A stretch of DNA of 64,000 nt from assembly GCF_017526105.1 (NCBI RefSeq), contig NZ_CP071839.1, forward strand, positions 3,338,501 through 3,402,500, given 5' to 3'. Made by a program: the position numbers and the translations under genes. Position 1 is the stretch's first letter. Every line of letters starts with the position of its first letter. The notes under the pieces are model-generated. The model saw only the letters and a program-made list of their open reading frames with translations. It did no database searches and was not told where the DNA came from. This document shows positions 35,563-43,282 of this stretch, in pieces. Origin of the DNA: Streptomyces cyanogenus. GTDB taxonomy: Bacteria > Actinomycetota > Actinomycetes > Streptomycetales > Streptomycetaceae.

Positions 35563-36710
35563 AGGACGATCTCCGGCACGTCGATGCGGCGGCCCTCGGC
35601 GGAGGACCGAAGGCCCAGTTCGGCGAGCTGCACGCCGCGGGCGCCGGCCAGCAGGTCCCGGTGGTAGGGGGCGTCCGCGTGGACGTGCCTGAGGAACAGC
35701 TCCCACTGGGCCTTGAAGCCGTTGTCGAACTCGGCGTTGTCGGGCACCTCCTGCCACTGGTCGCGGAAGACCTCGGTGGCGGGGACGTCCGGGTTCCACA
35801 CGGGCCTGGGGGTGGCGCTGCGGTGCTGGACGCGGCACCTGCGCAGGCCGGCGACGGCCGAGCCCTCGGTGCCGTCGACCTGGAACTCCACGAGTTCGTC
35901 GCGGTGGACGCGGACCGCCCACGAGGAGTTGATCTGGGCGATCGCGCCGCCCTCCAGCTCGAAGACACCGTAGGCGGCGTCGTCGGCGGTGGCGTCGTAG
36001 GGCTTGCCCTGTTCGTCCCAGCGCTGCGGGATGTGGGTGGTGGCGAGGGCCTGCACGGACCTCACGCGGCCGAACAGCTCGTGCAGGACGTACTCCCAGT
36101 GCGGGAACATGTCGACGACGATGCCGCCGCCGTCCTCGGCCCGGTAGTTCCAGGAGGGGCGCTGGGCGGGCTGCCAGTCGCCCTCGAAGACCCAGTAGCC
36201 GAACTCGCCGCGCACGGACAGGATCCGGCCGAAGAAGCCGCCGTCGACGAGCCGCTTCAGCTTCAGCAGGCCCGGCAGGAAGATCTTGTCCTGGACGACG
36301 CCGTGCTTGACGCCCTTGTCGTGGGCGAGGCGGGCGAGGGCGAGGGCGCCGTCGAGGCCGGTGGCGGTGGGCTTCTCGGTGTAGACGTGCTTGCCGGCCG
36401 CGATCGCCTTGGTGAGGGCCTCCTCGCGGGCGGAGGTGACCTGGGAGTCGAAGTAGATGTCGATGCCCGGGTCGGCGAGGACGGCGTCCAGGTCGGTGGA
36501 GACGTGGTCGAGGCCGTGCCGCTCGGCGATCTCGCGCAGGGCGTGCTCGCGGCGGCCGAGCAGGACCGGTTCGGGCCAGAGCACGGTGCCGTCGCCGAGG
36601 TCGAGGCCGCCCTGTTCACGCAGGGCGAGGATCGACCGGACGAGGTGCTGGCGGTAGCCCATGCGCCCGGTCACGCCGTTCATGGCGATACGCACCGTCT
36701 TGCGTGTCAC
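35559..36710 (-). CDS. Gfo/Idh/MocA-family oxidoreductase
   Basis: A 383-residue NAD(P)-dependent sugar dehydrogenase and operon leader. The Rossmann start is MNGVTGRMGYRQHL. The EKP catalytic motif is present (VYTEKPTATG), as is the substrate-domain DMFPHWEYV. It oxidises a sugar or cyclitol. The GTG at 36710 follows AAGGGGAC. The promoter and a LacI-type operator lie 25-80 bases upstream, divergent from the lacI-type gene. Confidence 0.88.
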   Translation of the reverse strand: MTRKTVRIAMNGVTGRMGYRQHLVRSILALREQGGLDLGDGTVLWPEPVLLGRREHALREIAERHGLDHVSTDLDAVLADPGIDIYFDSQVTSAREEALTKAIAAGKHVYTEKPTATGLDGALALARLAHDKGVKHGVVQDKIFLPGLLKLKRLVDGGFFGRILSVRGEFGYWVFEGDWQPAQRPSWNYRAEDGGGIVVDMFPHWEYVLHELFGRVRSVQALATTHIPQRWDEQGKPYDATADDAAYGVFELEGGAIAQINSSWAVRVHRDELVEFQVDGTEGSAVAGLRRCRVQHRSATPRPVWNPDVPATEVFRDQWQEVPDNAEFDNGFKAQWELFLRHVHADAPYHRDLLAGARGVQLAELGLRSSAEGRRIDVPEIVL

Positions 36711-36733
36711 GTGAGTCCCCTTCGCGGAGCCGG

Positions 36734-36787
36734 TGTAGCAAGCGCTTTCTACACTGAGAAGCTAGCCTCTGGACGTGGTCCGTACAA
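36734..36787 (-). promoter_or_regulatory. promoter and LacI-type operator of the sugar operon
   Basis: On the minus strand, -35 TTGTAC (36787-36782), 17 bases, -10 TAGCTT (36764-36759). Immediately downstream, at the expected start point, lies a 20-bp near-perfect palindrome (36734-36753, core AAGCGCTT, one mismatch), the classical LacI/GalR operator shape. It is about 170 bases from the divergent LacI-family gene. Confidence 0.8.
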
Positions 36788-36921
36788 GACCGTGTCCGCT
36801 TCGAGTTGTTCGAGGGGGCGAACAACGGGGGGTCGTGGCCTTAAGGTCTGCTCGGAACCAGGACGTGTGCCTGGCTGTCTACGAGGGCGTACGACATGAC
36901 GCGTGACCGGAGGACGACGAG

Positions 36922-37968
36922 ATGACGGTGACCCTGGCGGACGTGGCGGCCCGCGCCCAGGTCTCCCCCGCGACGGTGTCGCGCGTGCTGAACGGCAACT
37001 ACCCGGTCGCCGCGTCCACCCGCGAGCGGGTGCTGCGGGCGGTGGACGAGCTGGACTACGTCCTCAACGGTCCCGCCAGCGCGCTCGCCGCGGCCACCTC
37101 GGACCTGGTCGGCATCCTCGTCAACGACATCGCCGACCCGTTCTTCGGGATCATGGCGAGCGCGATCCAGGCCGAGATCGGCGGGCCGGGCGGGCGCGCG
37201 GGCGGCGAACGCCTGGCGGTCGTCTGCAACACCGGCGGCTCCCCCGAGCGCGAACTGACCTACCTCACGCTGCTCCAGCGGCAGCGGGCCGCGGCCGTGG
37301 TGCTGACCGGCGGGGCCGTGGAGGACGCGGCGCACGCGGCCGCGGTCGCCGGGAAGCTGCGGAAGCTGGCGGACGCCGGGACCCGGGTGGTGCTGTGCGG
37401 ACGCCCGCCGGCGCCGGACACCCAGGCCGTCGCGCTCACCTTCGACAACCGGGGCGGCGCCCGCGCGCTGACCGACCACCTGATCGGCCTCGGCCACCGC
37501 CGGCTCGGCTACATCGCCGGCCCCGAGGAACGCACCACCACCCGGCACCGCCTGGAGGGCCACCGGGCCGCGCTCGCGGCGGCGGGCATCGAGGAGGACC
37601 CGCGCCGGACGGTCCACGGCCGCTACGACCGCCGGTCCGGTTACGAGGCCACGCTGGAGCTGCTGCGCCGCGATCCCTCCCTGACGGCGATCGTCGCCGC
37701 GAACGACTCCGTCGCTCTCGGCGCCTGCGCCGCCCTGCGCGAGTCCGGACTGCGCATCCCCGAGGACGTCTCGGTGGCCGGCTTCGACGACCTGCCGTTC
37801 AGCATCGACGCGGTGCCGTCCCTCACGACGGTCCGGCTGCCGCTGTCGGAGGCGGGGGCGCGGGCCGGACGCATCGCGATGGGCCGGGAGGAGCCGCCGC
37901 CCGGGGGGATCGCCTCGATGCGGGGGGAGTTGATGGTGCGGGGGTCCTCCGGGGTTCCGCGGGAGTGA
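36922..37968 (+). CDS. LacI-family transcriptional regulator
   Basis: A 348-residue repressor. The N-terminal HTH TLADVAARAQVSPATVSRVLNG and hinge helix are standard. The sugar-binding domain has GILVNDIADPFF, a ligand-site region around VVLCGRPP, and FDDLPFSIDAVPSLTTVRLPL. ATG 36922 follows GGAGGACGAC. It should bind the palindrome at 36734 and repress the Gfo/Idh-DUF993-epimerase operon until a sugar inducer appears. Confidence 0.92.
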   Translation: MTVTLADVAARAQVSPATVSRVLNGNYPVAASTRERVLRAVDELDYVLNGPASALAAATSDLVGILVNDIADPFFGIMASAIQAEIGGPGGRAGGERLAVVCNTGGSPERELTYLTLLQRQRAAAVVLTGGAVEDAAHAAAVAGKLRKLADAGTRVVLCGRPPAPDTQAVALTFDNRGGARALTDHLIGLGHRRLGYIAGPEERTTTRHRLEGHRAALAAAGIEEDPRRTVHGRYDRRSGYEATLELLRRDPSLTAIVAANDSVALGACAALRESGLRIPEDVSVAGFDDLPFSIDAVPSLTTVRLPLSEAGARAGRIAMGREEPPPGGIASMRGELMVRGSSGVPRE

Positions 37969-38164
37969 GGGTGCGGGGTGCCGGGGCGGCGGCCGGGGCC
38001 CGGTGGTGTGGTGGGTGCGCCCACTCCGCGGCGCCGTACGCCGGTACGGCCCAGCGCCTCCCAGGTTGCTCGTTCCCCCGCCTTCCGGGCGGCACCGATG
38101 AGTTCTCGGACCGCCGGCCGTCTACACCGTCGTCAGCAACGGACACTTGCCGAGGAGCAACACC

Positions 38165-38764
38165 ATGCGTGTCGTCGTCACCGAGTTCATCAGCCTTGAC
38201 GGAGTCGTGCAGGCCCCGGGCGGGCCCGAGGAGGACACCGACGGGGGGTTCGCGCACGGGGGCTGGTCGCATCCGTTCTTCGATCCGGAGGTGGTCGGCG
38301 GGGCGTTCGCCGCGGGGCTGGAGCGGGCCGAGGCGCTGCTGTACGGGCGGCGGACGTATCTGACGATGGCCGCCACGTGGCCCGAGCGGGCGGGGGACCC
38401 CTTCGCCGACCGGCTCAACTCCCTGCGCAAGTACGTCGTGTCCGACACCCTCGGCGACGCCGAGCTGAGCTGGGAGAACACCGTGCGGATCCCGGGTGCC
38501 GAGGCCCTGGACAAGGTGCGGGAGCTGCGGGCCGCGGAGGGCGGGGACCTGGCGATGATGGGCAGCCCCACGCTGGTGCGGGCGCTGATCGAGGCGGAGC
38601 TGGTGGACGAGTTGCAGCTCGTGGTCATGCCGGTGCTGCTCGGCGGCGGTAAGTCGATCTTCCCGGCGGACGGGGGCAAGCGGACCTGGGAGCTGGTGTC
38701 GTCGGCCACCGCGAAGACGGGGGCGCAGCTGAACGTGTACCGGCCCGCCCGGCAGGCCCGGTAG
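38165..38764 (+). CDS. dihydrofolate reductase family protein (RibD C-terminal type)
   Basis: A 199-residue small reductase with the DHFR/RibD fold: MRVVVTEFISLDGVVQAPGG, LLYGRRTYLTMAATWP, and VMPVLLGGGKSIFP. These DHFR-like proteins use NADPH; natural substrates are usually unknown. ATG 38165 follows GAGGAGCAAC. It is monocistronic, followed by an unusual tandem repeat. Confidence 0.88.
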   Translation: MRVVVTEFISLDGVVQAPGGPEEDTDGGFAHGGWSHPFFDPEVVGGAFAAGLERAEALLYGRRTYLTMAATWPERAGDPFADRLNSLRKYVVSDTLGDAELSWENTVRIPGAEALDKVRELRAAEGGDLAMMGSPTLVRALIEAELVDELQLVVMPVLLGGGKSIFPADGGKRTWELVSSATAKTGAQLNVYRPARQAR

Positions 38765-38846
38765 AACCGGCGGCGCGCGCGGACCGGGCGAATGACGCAC
38801 ACGGTCCGGCGCGCGCGAACCACGCCGAGCGGCCCGACGCCCCCTC

Positions 38847-39011
38847 CGGCACACCGTGAACGGCGCCGCACCACCCACCGCTTGCTACGGCACACCGTGA
38901 ACGGCGTCGCACGGACCACCGCCTGCTACGGCACACCCGCGAACCGCACCGAACCACCCACCACCTCCTCCGGCACACCCACGAACCGCGGCGAACCGCC
39001 CGTCCGCCGTC
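38847..39011. repeat. four-unit 41-42 bp tandem repeat
   Basis: Units begin CGGCACACC at 38847, 38888, 38929 and 38971. The first two are nearly identical (ACCGTGAACGGCG); the last two diverge (ACGAACCGC core). The period is not a multiple of three and no gene covers it. It lies in the gap between the DHFR-like gene and the epimerase gene. Confidence 0.75.
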
Positions 39012-39097
39012 GTCGGCCCGGCCGGTCGGCCGGTACTGGGCGGTGCGGGTGAGTGACGGCTGGGGTGTGGGGGTAGGAGCGAGTAGGGTCCGTGACC

Positions 39098-39898
39098 ATG
39101 AAGCTGGCGTTCTCCACTCTCGGTGTCCCCGGCCTGCCCGTCCCGGAGGTCCTCACGCTCGCGACCACCCACGGCTATCACGGCGTCGAACTGCGCGCCC
39201 ACCCCGAGGAGCCCGTGCACCCGGGCCTGACGCCCGCCCAGCGCGCCGAGACCGCGGCCCTGTTCCGGAGCGCGGGCATCGAGGTGCTCGGCGTCGCCGG
39301 GTACGCGCGCGTCGCCGCCCCGGGCGAGGACGCCCCGGTGCTGGCGGAGATCCGGGACCTGCTCCAACTCGCCCACGACCTGGGCGCGCCCTTCGTCCGC
39401 GTCCTCCCCGGCGCCGATCCGGACCGGCCCCGGGAGGAGTCGGACGCGATCGCCGCCCGGCGGCTCGGCACCGCCGCCGAGGACGCCTCGGCGCTGGGCG
39501 TGCGGATCCTGCTGGAGACCCACGACTCGCACCGCACCGGCGCCGACGCGATCCGGATCCTCGGCCCGGTCGGGCACCGGCAGGTGGGCGCGCTGTGGGA
39601 CGTGATGCACACGTGGCTGGGCGGTGAGCAGCCGTCGGAGACGTACGCGGCCCTCGCCCCGCACCTGGGCTACGTCCAGGTCAAGGACATCGCCTCCGCC
39701 GAGGACACCACCCCGCTGCCGCTCGGCACCGGGGTGCTGCCGCTCACCGAGTGCGTGGACGTGCTGTCCCGGCAGGGCTGGGACGGCTGGCTGTGCTGGG
39801 AGTACGAGAAGCGCTGGTACGAGGGTGCCGCGCCGCTTCCGGATCTGCTCGGTGCCGGCCGCGAGCACCTGGCGCGGCTGCTGGGCGAGGCGGCCTGA
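39098..39898 (+). CDS. sugar phosphate isomerase/epimerase
   Basis: A 266-residue TIM-barrel of the xylose-isomerase-like family. It carries MKLAFSTLGVPG, GVELRAHPE, LLETHDSHRTG, ALWDVMHTW, YVQVKD and WLCWEYEKRW, with Glu/Asp/His metal ligands at strand ends. A GTG two codons earlier is an alternative start, but AGGG spacing favours the ATG. It is not in operon with its neighbours; the substrate is unknown. Confidence 0.85.
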   Translation: MKLAFSTLGVPGLPVPEVLTLATTHGYHGVELRAHPEEPVHPGLTPAQRAETAALFRSAGIEVLGVAGYARVAAPGEDAPVLAEIRDLLQLAHDLGAPFVRVLPGADPDRPREESDAIAARRLGTAAEDASALGVRILLETHDSHRTGADAIRILGPVGHRQVGALWDVMHTWLGGEQPSETYAALAPHLGYVQVKDIASAEDTTPLPLGTGVLPLTECVDVLSRQGWDGWLCWEYEKRWYEGAAPLPDLLGAGREHLARLLGEAA

Positions 39899-39998
39899 CC
39901 CGCGGCCCCGCGCGGAGAAAACGACTGGCGGGCGCCCGGGTCCGCGGCTAGCCTCCCCCGGTGATCCAGCCACCGGGGCCGTGCGCCCGCTTCCGCCC

Positions 39999-41240
39999 AT
40001 GAGCCTCGCCCGCTCGCTCATAGACGTACGGCCGCTGCGCACCTCCCCCGTCTTCCGGCGGCTGCTGATCGGCCGGACCGTGTCCGTCCTCGGCGGGTTC
40101 ATGACCATGGTGACGGTCATGTACCAGGTCTGGGACATGACCCGCAGCACCGCCTGGACCGGTGCGGTGGGGCTGGCGCAGGCGCTGCCGCTGGTGGTGT
40201 TCGGGCTGTTCGCCGGGGCCTGGGCGGACCGGGCCGACCGGCGCCGGGTCTTCCTCGCCGCGACCGTCGGCCAGGCGGTCTGCTCGCTGCTGCTGGCCGT
40301 GCAGGGCTTCACCGGGCATGTGCCGGTGGCGGCCGTCCTGCTGCTCGTCGCCGTGCAGTCGGCCTTCGGCGCGCTCGGCGCCCCGGCCGCCGGGGTCTTC
40401 GTACCGCGGCTGCTGCCCAAGGAGCAGGTGGCCGCCGGGCTGGCGCTGCAGCAGGTCACCGGTCAGTCGATGATGCTGCTCGGACCCGCCCTGGCCGGGC
40501 TGCTGCTGGGCTGGTTCGGCATCGGCGTCTGCTATCTGCTGGACGCCCTCAGCTTCGGCCTCGCCTTCTACGGCGCCCGTGGGCTGCCCGCGCTGCCGCC
40601 GCAGGGCGAGCCGTCGCGGGCGGGCGTGCACGGGGTGCTGGACGGGCTGAGGTTCCTGGCCGGGCACCGGGTGGTGCGGGGCGCGCTGGTCACCGACCTC
40701 GCCGCCACCGTGCTCTCGTTCCCGGTGAGCCTGTTCCCGCTGGTCAACGCCGAGCGGTTCGGCGGCGATCCGCGCACCCTCGGCCTGTTCCTGTCGGCGC
40801 TGGCGGTGGGCGGTGTCGCGGCGACCGCGCTGTCCGGCCCGCTGACCCGGCTCGCCCGGCCGGGCCCGGTGATGCTGTGCGCGTCCGCCACCTGGGGCGC
40901 GGCGCTGATCCTGTTCGGCCTGGCCGGCAGCCCGTGGCTGGGTCTGGCCCTGCTCGCGCTGGCCGGCGCGGCGGACGCCACGGCGGTGGTCTCCCGCTCC
41001 ACGATCGTGCAGACCCGCACCCCGGACGCGCTGCTCGGCCGGGTCACGGCGGCCGAGCAGATCGTCGGCCAGGCGGGCCCGAGCCTCGGCAACGTGCGCG
41101 GCGGTCTGCTGGCCGGCTGGACCTCGGGCACGACCGCCCTGCTCAGCGGCGGCCTGCTGTGCGTCCTGGCGGTGGCGGCGGTCGCGACGACGACGCCCGA
41201 GCTGCGCGACCGGGTCAGCGGGACGCCGGACGAGGCGTGA
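39999..41240 (+). CDS. MFS transporter (drug/metabolite exporter type)
   Basis: A 413-residue transporter with 12 predicted membrane segments. The loop 2-3 motif GAWADRADRRRVF is the hallmark of MFS exporters. No clear Shine-Dalgarno precedes ATG 39999; a GTG at 39981 is an alternative. Its 3' end overlaps the convergent hydrolase gene by 26 bases. Confidence 0.85.
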   Translation: MSLARSLIDVRPLRTSPVFRRLLIGRTVSVLGGFMTMVTVMYQVWDMTRSTAWTGAVGLAQALPLVVFGLFAGAWADRADRRRVFLAATVGQAVCSLLLAVQGFTGHVPVAAVLLLVAVQSAFGALGAPAAGVFVPRLLPKEQVAAGLALQQVTGQSMMLLGPALAGLLLGWFGIGVCYLLDALSFGLAFYGARGLPALPPQGEPSRAGVHGVLDGLRFLAGHRVVRGALVTDLAATVLSFPVSLFPLVNAERFGGDPRTLGLFLSALAVGGVAATALSGPLTRLARPGPVMLCASATWGAALILFGLAGSPWLGLALLALAGAADATAVVSRSTIVQTRTPDALLGRVTAAEQIVGQAGPSLGNVRGGLLAGWTSGTTALLSGGLLCVLAVAAVATTTPELRDRVSGTPDEA

Positions 41241-41808
41241 GCGGCGCGGTGCCGTCGACGCACCAGTCCAGGACCGCCGGCCAGGAGCCGTACCCGGCGT
41301 CCAGGTCGAGGTGGGCGGCGCCGGGCAGGATGTCGGCGGGGATGCCGAGCGGCTCGGCGAAGAGCGGGCCCGCGCCCTCGGGGCAGTAGGGGTCGTCGTC
41401 GCCCGCGACCAGCCGGGTCGGCCCGGGCAGGGTGAAGTCGAGCGCGGGCGGGGCGAAGGCGGCCACCTCCGGGTACCGGGCGAGCACGGAACCGGAGGGC
41501 GGGGAGACCAGCAGCACCCGGCCGGCGTGCCGCAGTTGCTTCATGCCCCGGGCGGCGGCGTGCAGCCACAGCACGCAGGACAGGCTGTGCGCCACCACGA
41601 CCAGCTCGCCCGAGGCGTCCGACTCCTCCAGCTGCCGGGCGAGTTCGGCGAGCCAGACGTCCAGGTCGGGGTCGTCGGCGTCGGGCAGCTGCGGGTAGCC
41701 GACCCGGTGGCCGGCGGCGGTGAGCCGGTCGGCGAGCCAGTGCTGCCAGTGGGGCTCGGGACGGTGGTTCTGCCAGCCGTGCAGAATCAGGTACGAGCGT
41801 GTGGTCAT
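41215..41808 (-). CDS. RBBP9/YdeN-type serine hydrolase
   Basis: A 197-residue alpha/beta hydrolase. YLILHGWQNHRPEPHWQHW is the family's N-terminal motif. The nucleophile lies in VVAHSLSCVLW, the acid is the Asp in VAGDDDPYCP and the His is in GAAHLDLDAGYG. Family members are small esterases with unknown physiological substrate. The last 26 bases overlap the MFS gene tail to tail, so antisense interference is possible. Confidence 0.88.
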   Translation of the reverse strand: MTTRSYLILHGWQNHRPEPHWQHWLADRLTAAGHRVGYPQLPDADDPDLDVWLAELARQLEESDASGELVVVAHSLSCVLWLHAAARGMKQLRHAGRVLLVSPPSGSVLARYPEVAAFAPPALDFTLPGPTRLVAGDDDPYCPEGAGPLFAEPLGIPADILPGAAHLDLDAGYGSWPAVLDWCVDGTAPLTPRPASR

Positions 41809-41860
41809 GCCGGTGATCCTCTCCCGCCCGTGTCCCCGGGTCCAGGGCCCCTCGGTGCCG

Positions 41861-43096
41861 TCAGCCGGCGGCGGGCAGTGCCGCGAACGCCTCGTGGAAG
41901 CCGGGGAACGTCTTGCGCACGCAGCCGGGGTCGTCGTACGTCAGGCCGGGCGTGCGCAGGGCGGTGACGGCGAAGGACATCACGATGCGGTGGTCGCCGA
42001 AGGTCCTGATCTCGGCTCCGGGCGCGGGCTCGCCCGGGTGGATCTCGATCCGGTCGGGGCCGGTCGAGACCCGCACACCGAGCCGCCGCAGGTTGTCCGC
42101 GCAGGCCTCCAGGCGGTCGCACTCCTTCACCCGGGTGTTGCCGACGTCCTCGATGCGGACCGGTCCGGAGGCGAACGGCGCGATGGCGGCCAGGGTCGGC
42201 ATGGTGTCGGAGATGTCCCGCATGTTCACCGTGAGCCCGCGCAGTTCGCCCGTGCCGCGCACGGTCGTGCGGTCCTCGGCGACCTCCACCTCGGCGCCCA
42301 TCCGGCGCAGCACCTCCACGAACCGCAGGTCGCCCTGGAGCGCGCCGGAGCCGAGGCCGGGCACGGTGATCTCACGGCCCGGGGTGACGGCCGCCGCGGC
42401 GAAGAAGTAGCTCGCGGTGGAGGCGTCCGGCTCGATCGCGTAGGTGGTGGCCCGGTAGCCGCCGGCCGGGACGTCGTACACCAGGCCGTCCCGGGCGACC
42501 TCCACGCCGAAGGCCCGCATCATCGCGAGGGTGATCTCCACGTAGGGCGCCGAGACCAGGTCGGTGACCCGGATCCGCAGGCCGGTGCGGGTCAGCGGGC
42601 CGAGCAGCAGCAGCGCGGTCAGGTACTGGGAGGACTCGCCCGCGTCCAGCACCACCTCGCCGCCCTCGACGCCGGCCGCGTGGACGGTGAGCGGATGGTG
42701 GCCCTCGGCCTCCTCGTGCCGCAGGTCGACACCGAGGTCGCGCAGGGCGCGGGTGAGCGGGCCGAGGGGGCGGCGGCGCATCTGCGGGGAGGCGTCGAAG
42801 CGGTAGGTGCCGTGGCCGGCGGCGGCCAGGGTGGGCAGGAAGCGTGCGGTGGTGGCGCCGTCCCGGCAGAAGACGTCGGCTTCGGCGGCCGCGGGGCCCT
42901 GCGGGCGGCCGTCGACCTGCCATGCGTCCGCGCTGCGGCCGACCCGGTAGCCGAGCCGGGTCAGGCCCTCGGCGAAGCCCTCGGTGTCGTCGGAGTGCAG
43001 GGGCCGGACGAGGGTGCTGACCCCGTCGGCCGCGGCGGCGAGGAAGAGGGCGCGGGCGGTGAGGGACTTGGAACCGGGGATGTCGACAGCGGGCAT
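41861..43096 (-). CDS. aroA: 3-phosphoshikimate 1-carboxyvinyltransferase (EPSP synthase) paralogue
   Basis: A 411-residue enzyme transferring enolpyruvyl from PEP to shikimate-3-phosphate. IPGSKSLTARALF is the phosphate/Lys motif, LDAGESSQYLTALL the substrate loop, DISDTMPTLAAIAPF the catalytic Asp region, TRVKECDRLEA the Glu/Arg segment and GDHRIVMSFAVTAL the His/Arg segment. No other shikimate gene is nearby, so it may be the second copy that many streptomycetes carry (inference). It is divergent from the GH3 gene. Confidence 0.85.
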   Translation of the reverse strand: MPAVDIPGSKSLTARALFLAAAADGVSTLVRPLHSDDTEGFAEGLTRLGYRVGRSADAWQVDGRPQGPAAAEADVFCRDGATTARFLPTLAAAGHGTYRFDASPQMRRRPLGPLTRALRDLGVDLRHEEAEGHHPLTVHAAGVEGGEVVLDAGESSQYLTALLLLGPLTRTGLRIRVTDLVSAPYVEITLAMMRAFGVEVARDGLVYDVPAGGYRATTYAIEPDASTASYFFAAAAVTPGREITVPGLGSGALQGDLRFVEVLRRMGAEVEVAEDRTTVRGTGELRGLTVNMRDISDTMPTLAAIAPFASGPVRIEDVGNTRVKECDRLEACADNLRRLGVRVSTGPDRIEIHPGEPAPGAEIRTFGDHRIVMSFAVTALRTPGLTYDDPGCVRKTFPGFHEAFAALPAAG

Positions 43097-43197
43097 GGCC
43101 GCATGATGACGCCTCGTCGGGTGCGCGGTCCCGGCTGTCCAGGGGCTGGACGCGCCCCCGGGAATGCGCGGCCGGCGGCCCCTTCCTGGTTACTGTG

Positions 43198-43251
43198 CTT
43201 TCCCTTGACGGAAAGAAACTTCCCGGATATTGGTGACTCCTCGGAAGTTTC
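43198..43251. promoter_or_regulatory. nested inverted repeats upstream of the GH3 hexosaminidase gene
   Basis: CTTTCC/GGAAAG (43198-43215) and GAAACTTCC/GGAAGTTTC (43215-43223 and 43243-43251) are perfect inverted repeats in the 186-base divergent aroA/GH3 region. TTGACG inside the first could be a -35. The site fits a regulator of secreted glycosidases. The regulator is unknown. Confidence 0.55.
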
Positions 43252-43282
43252 CTTCAGCGGTTCTCCTCTGGAAGGAGCGCAC

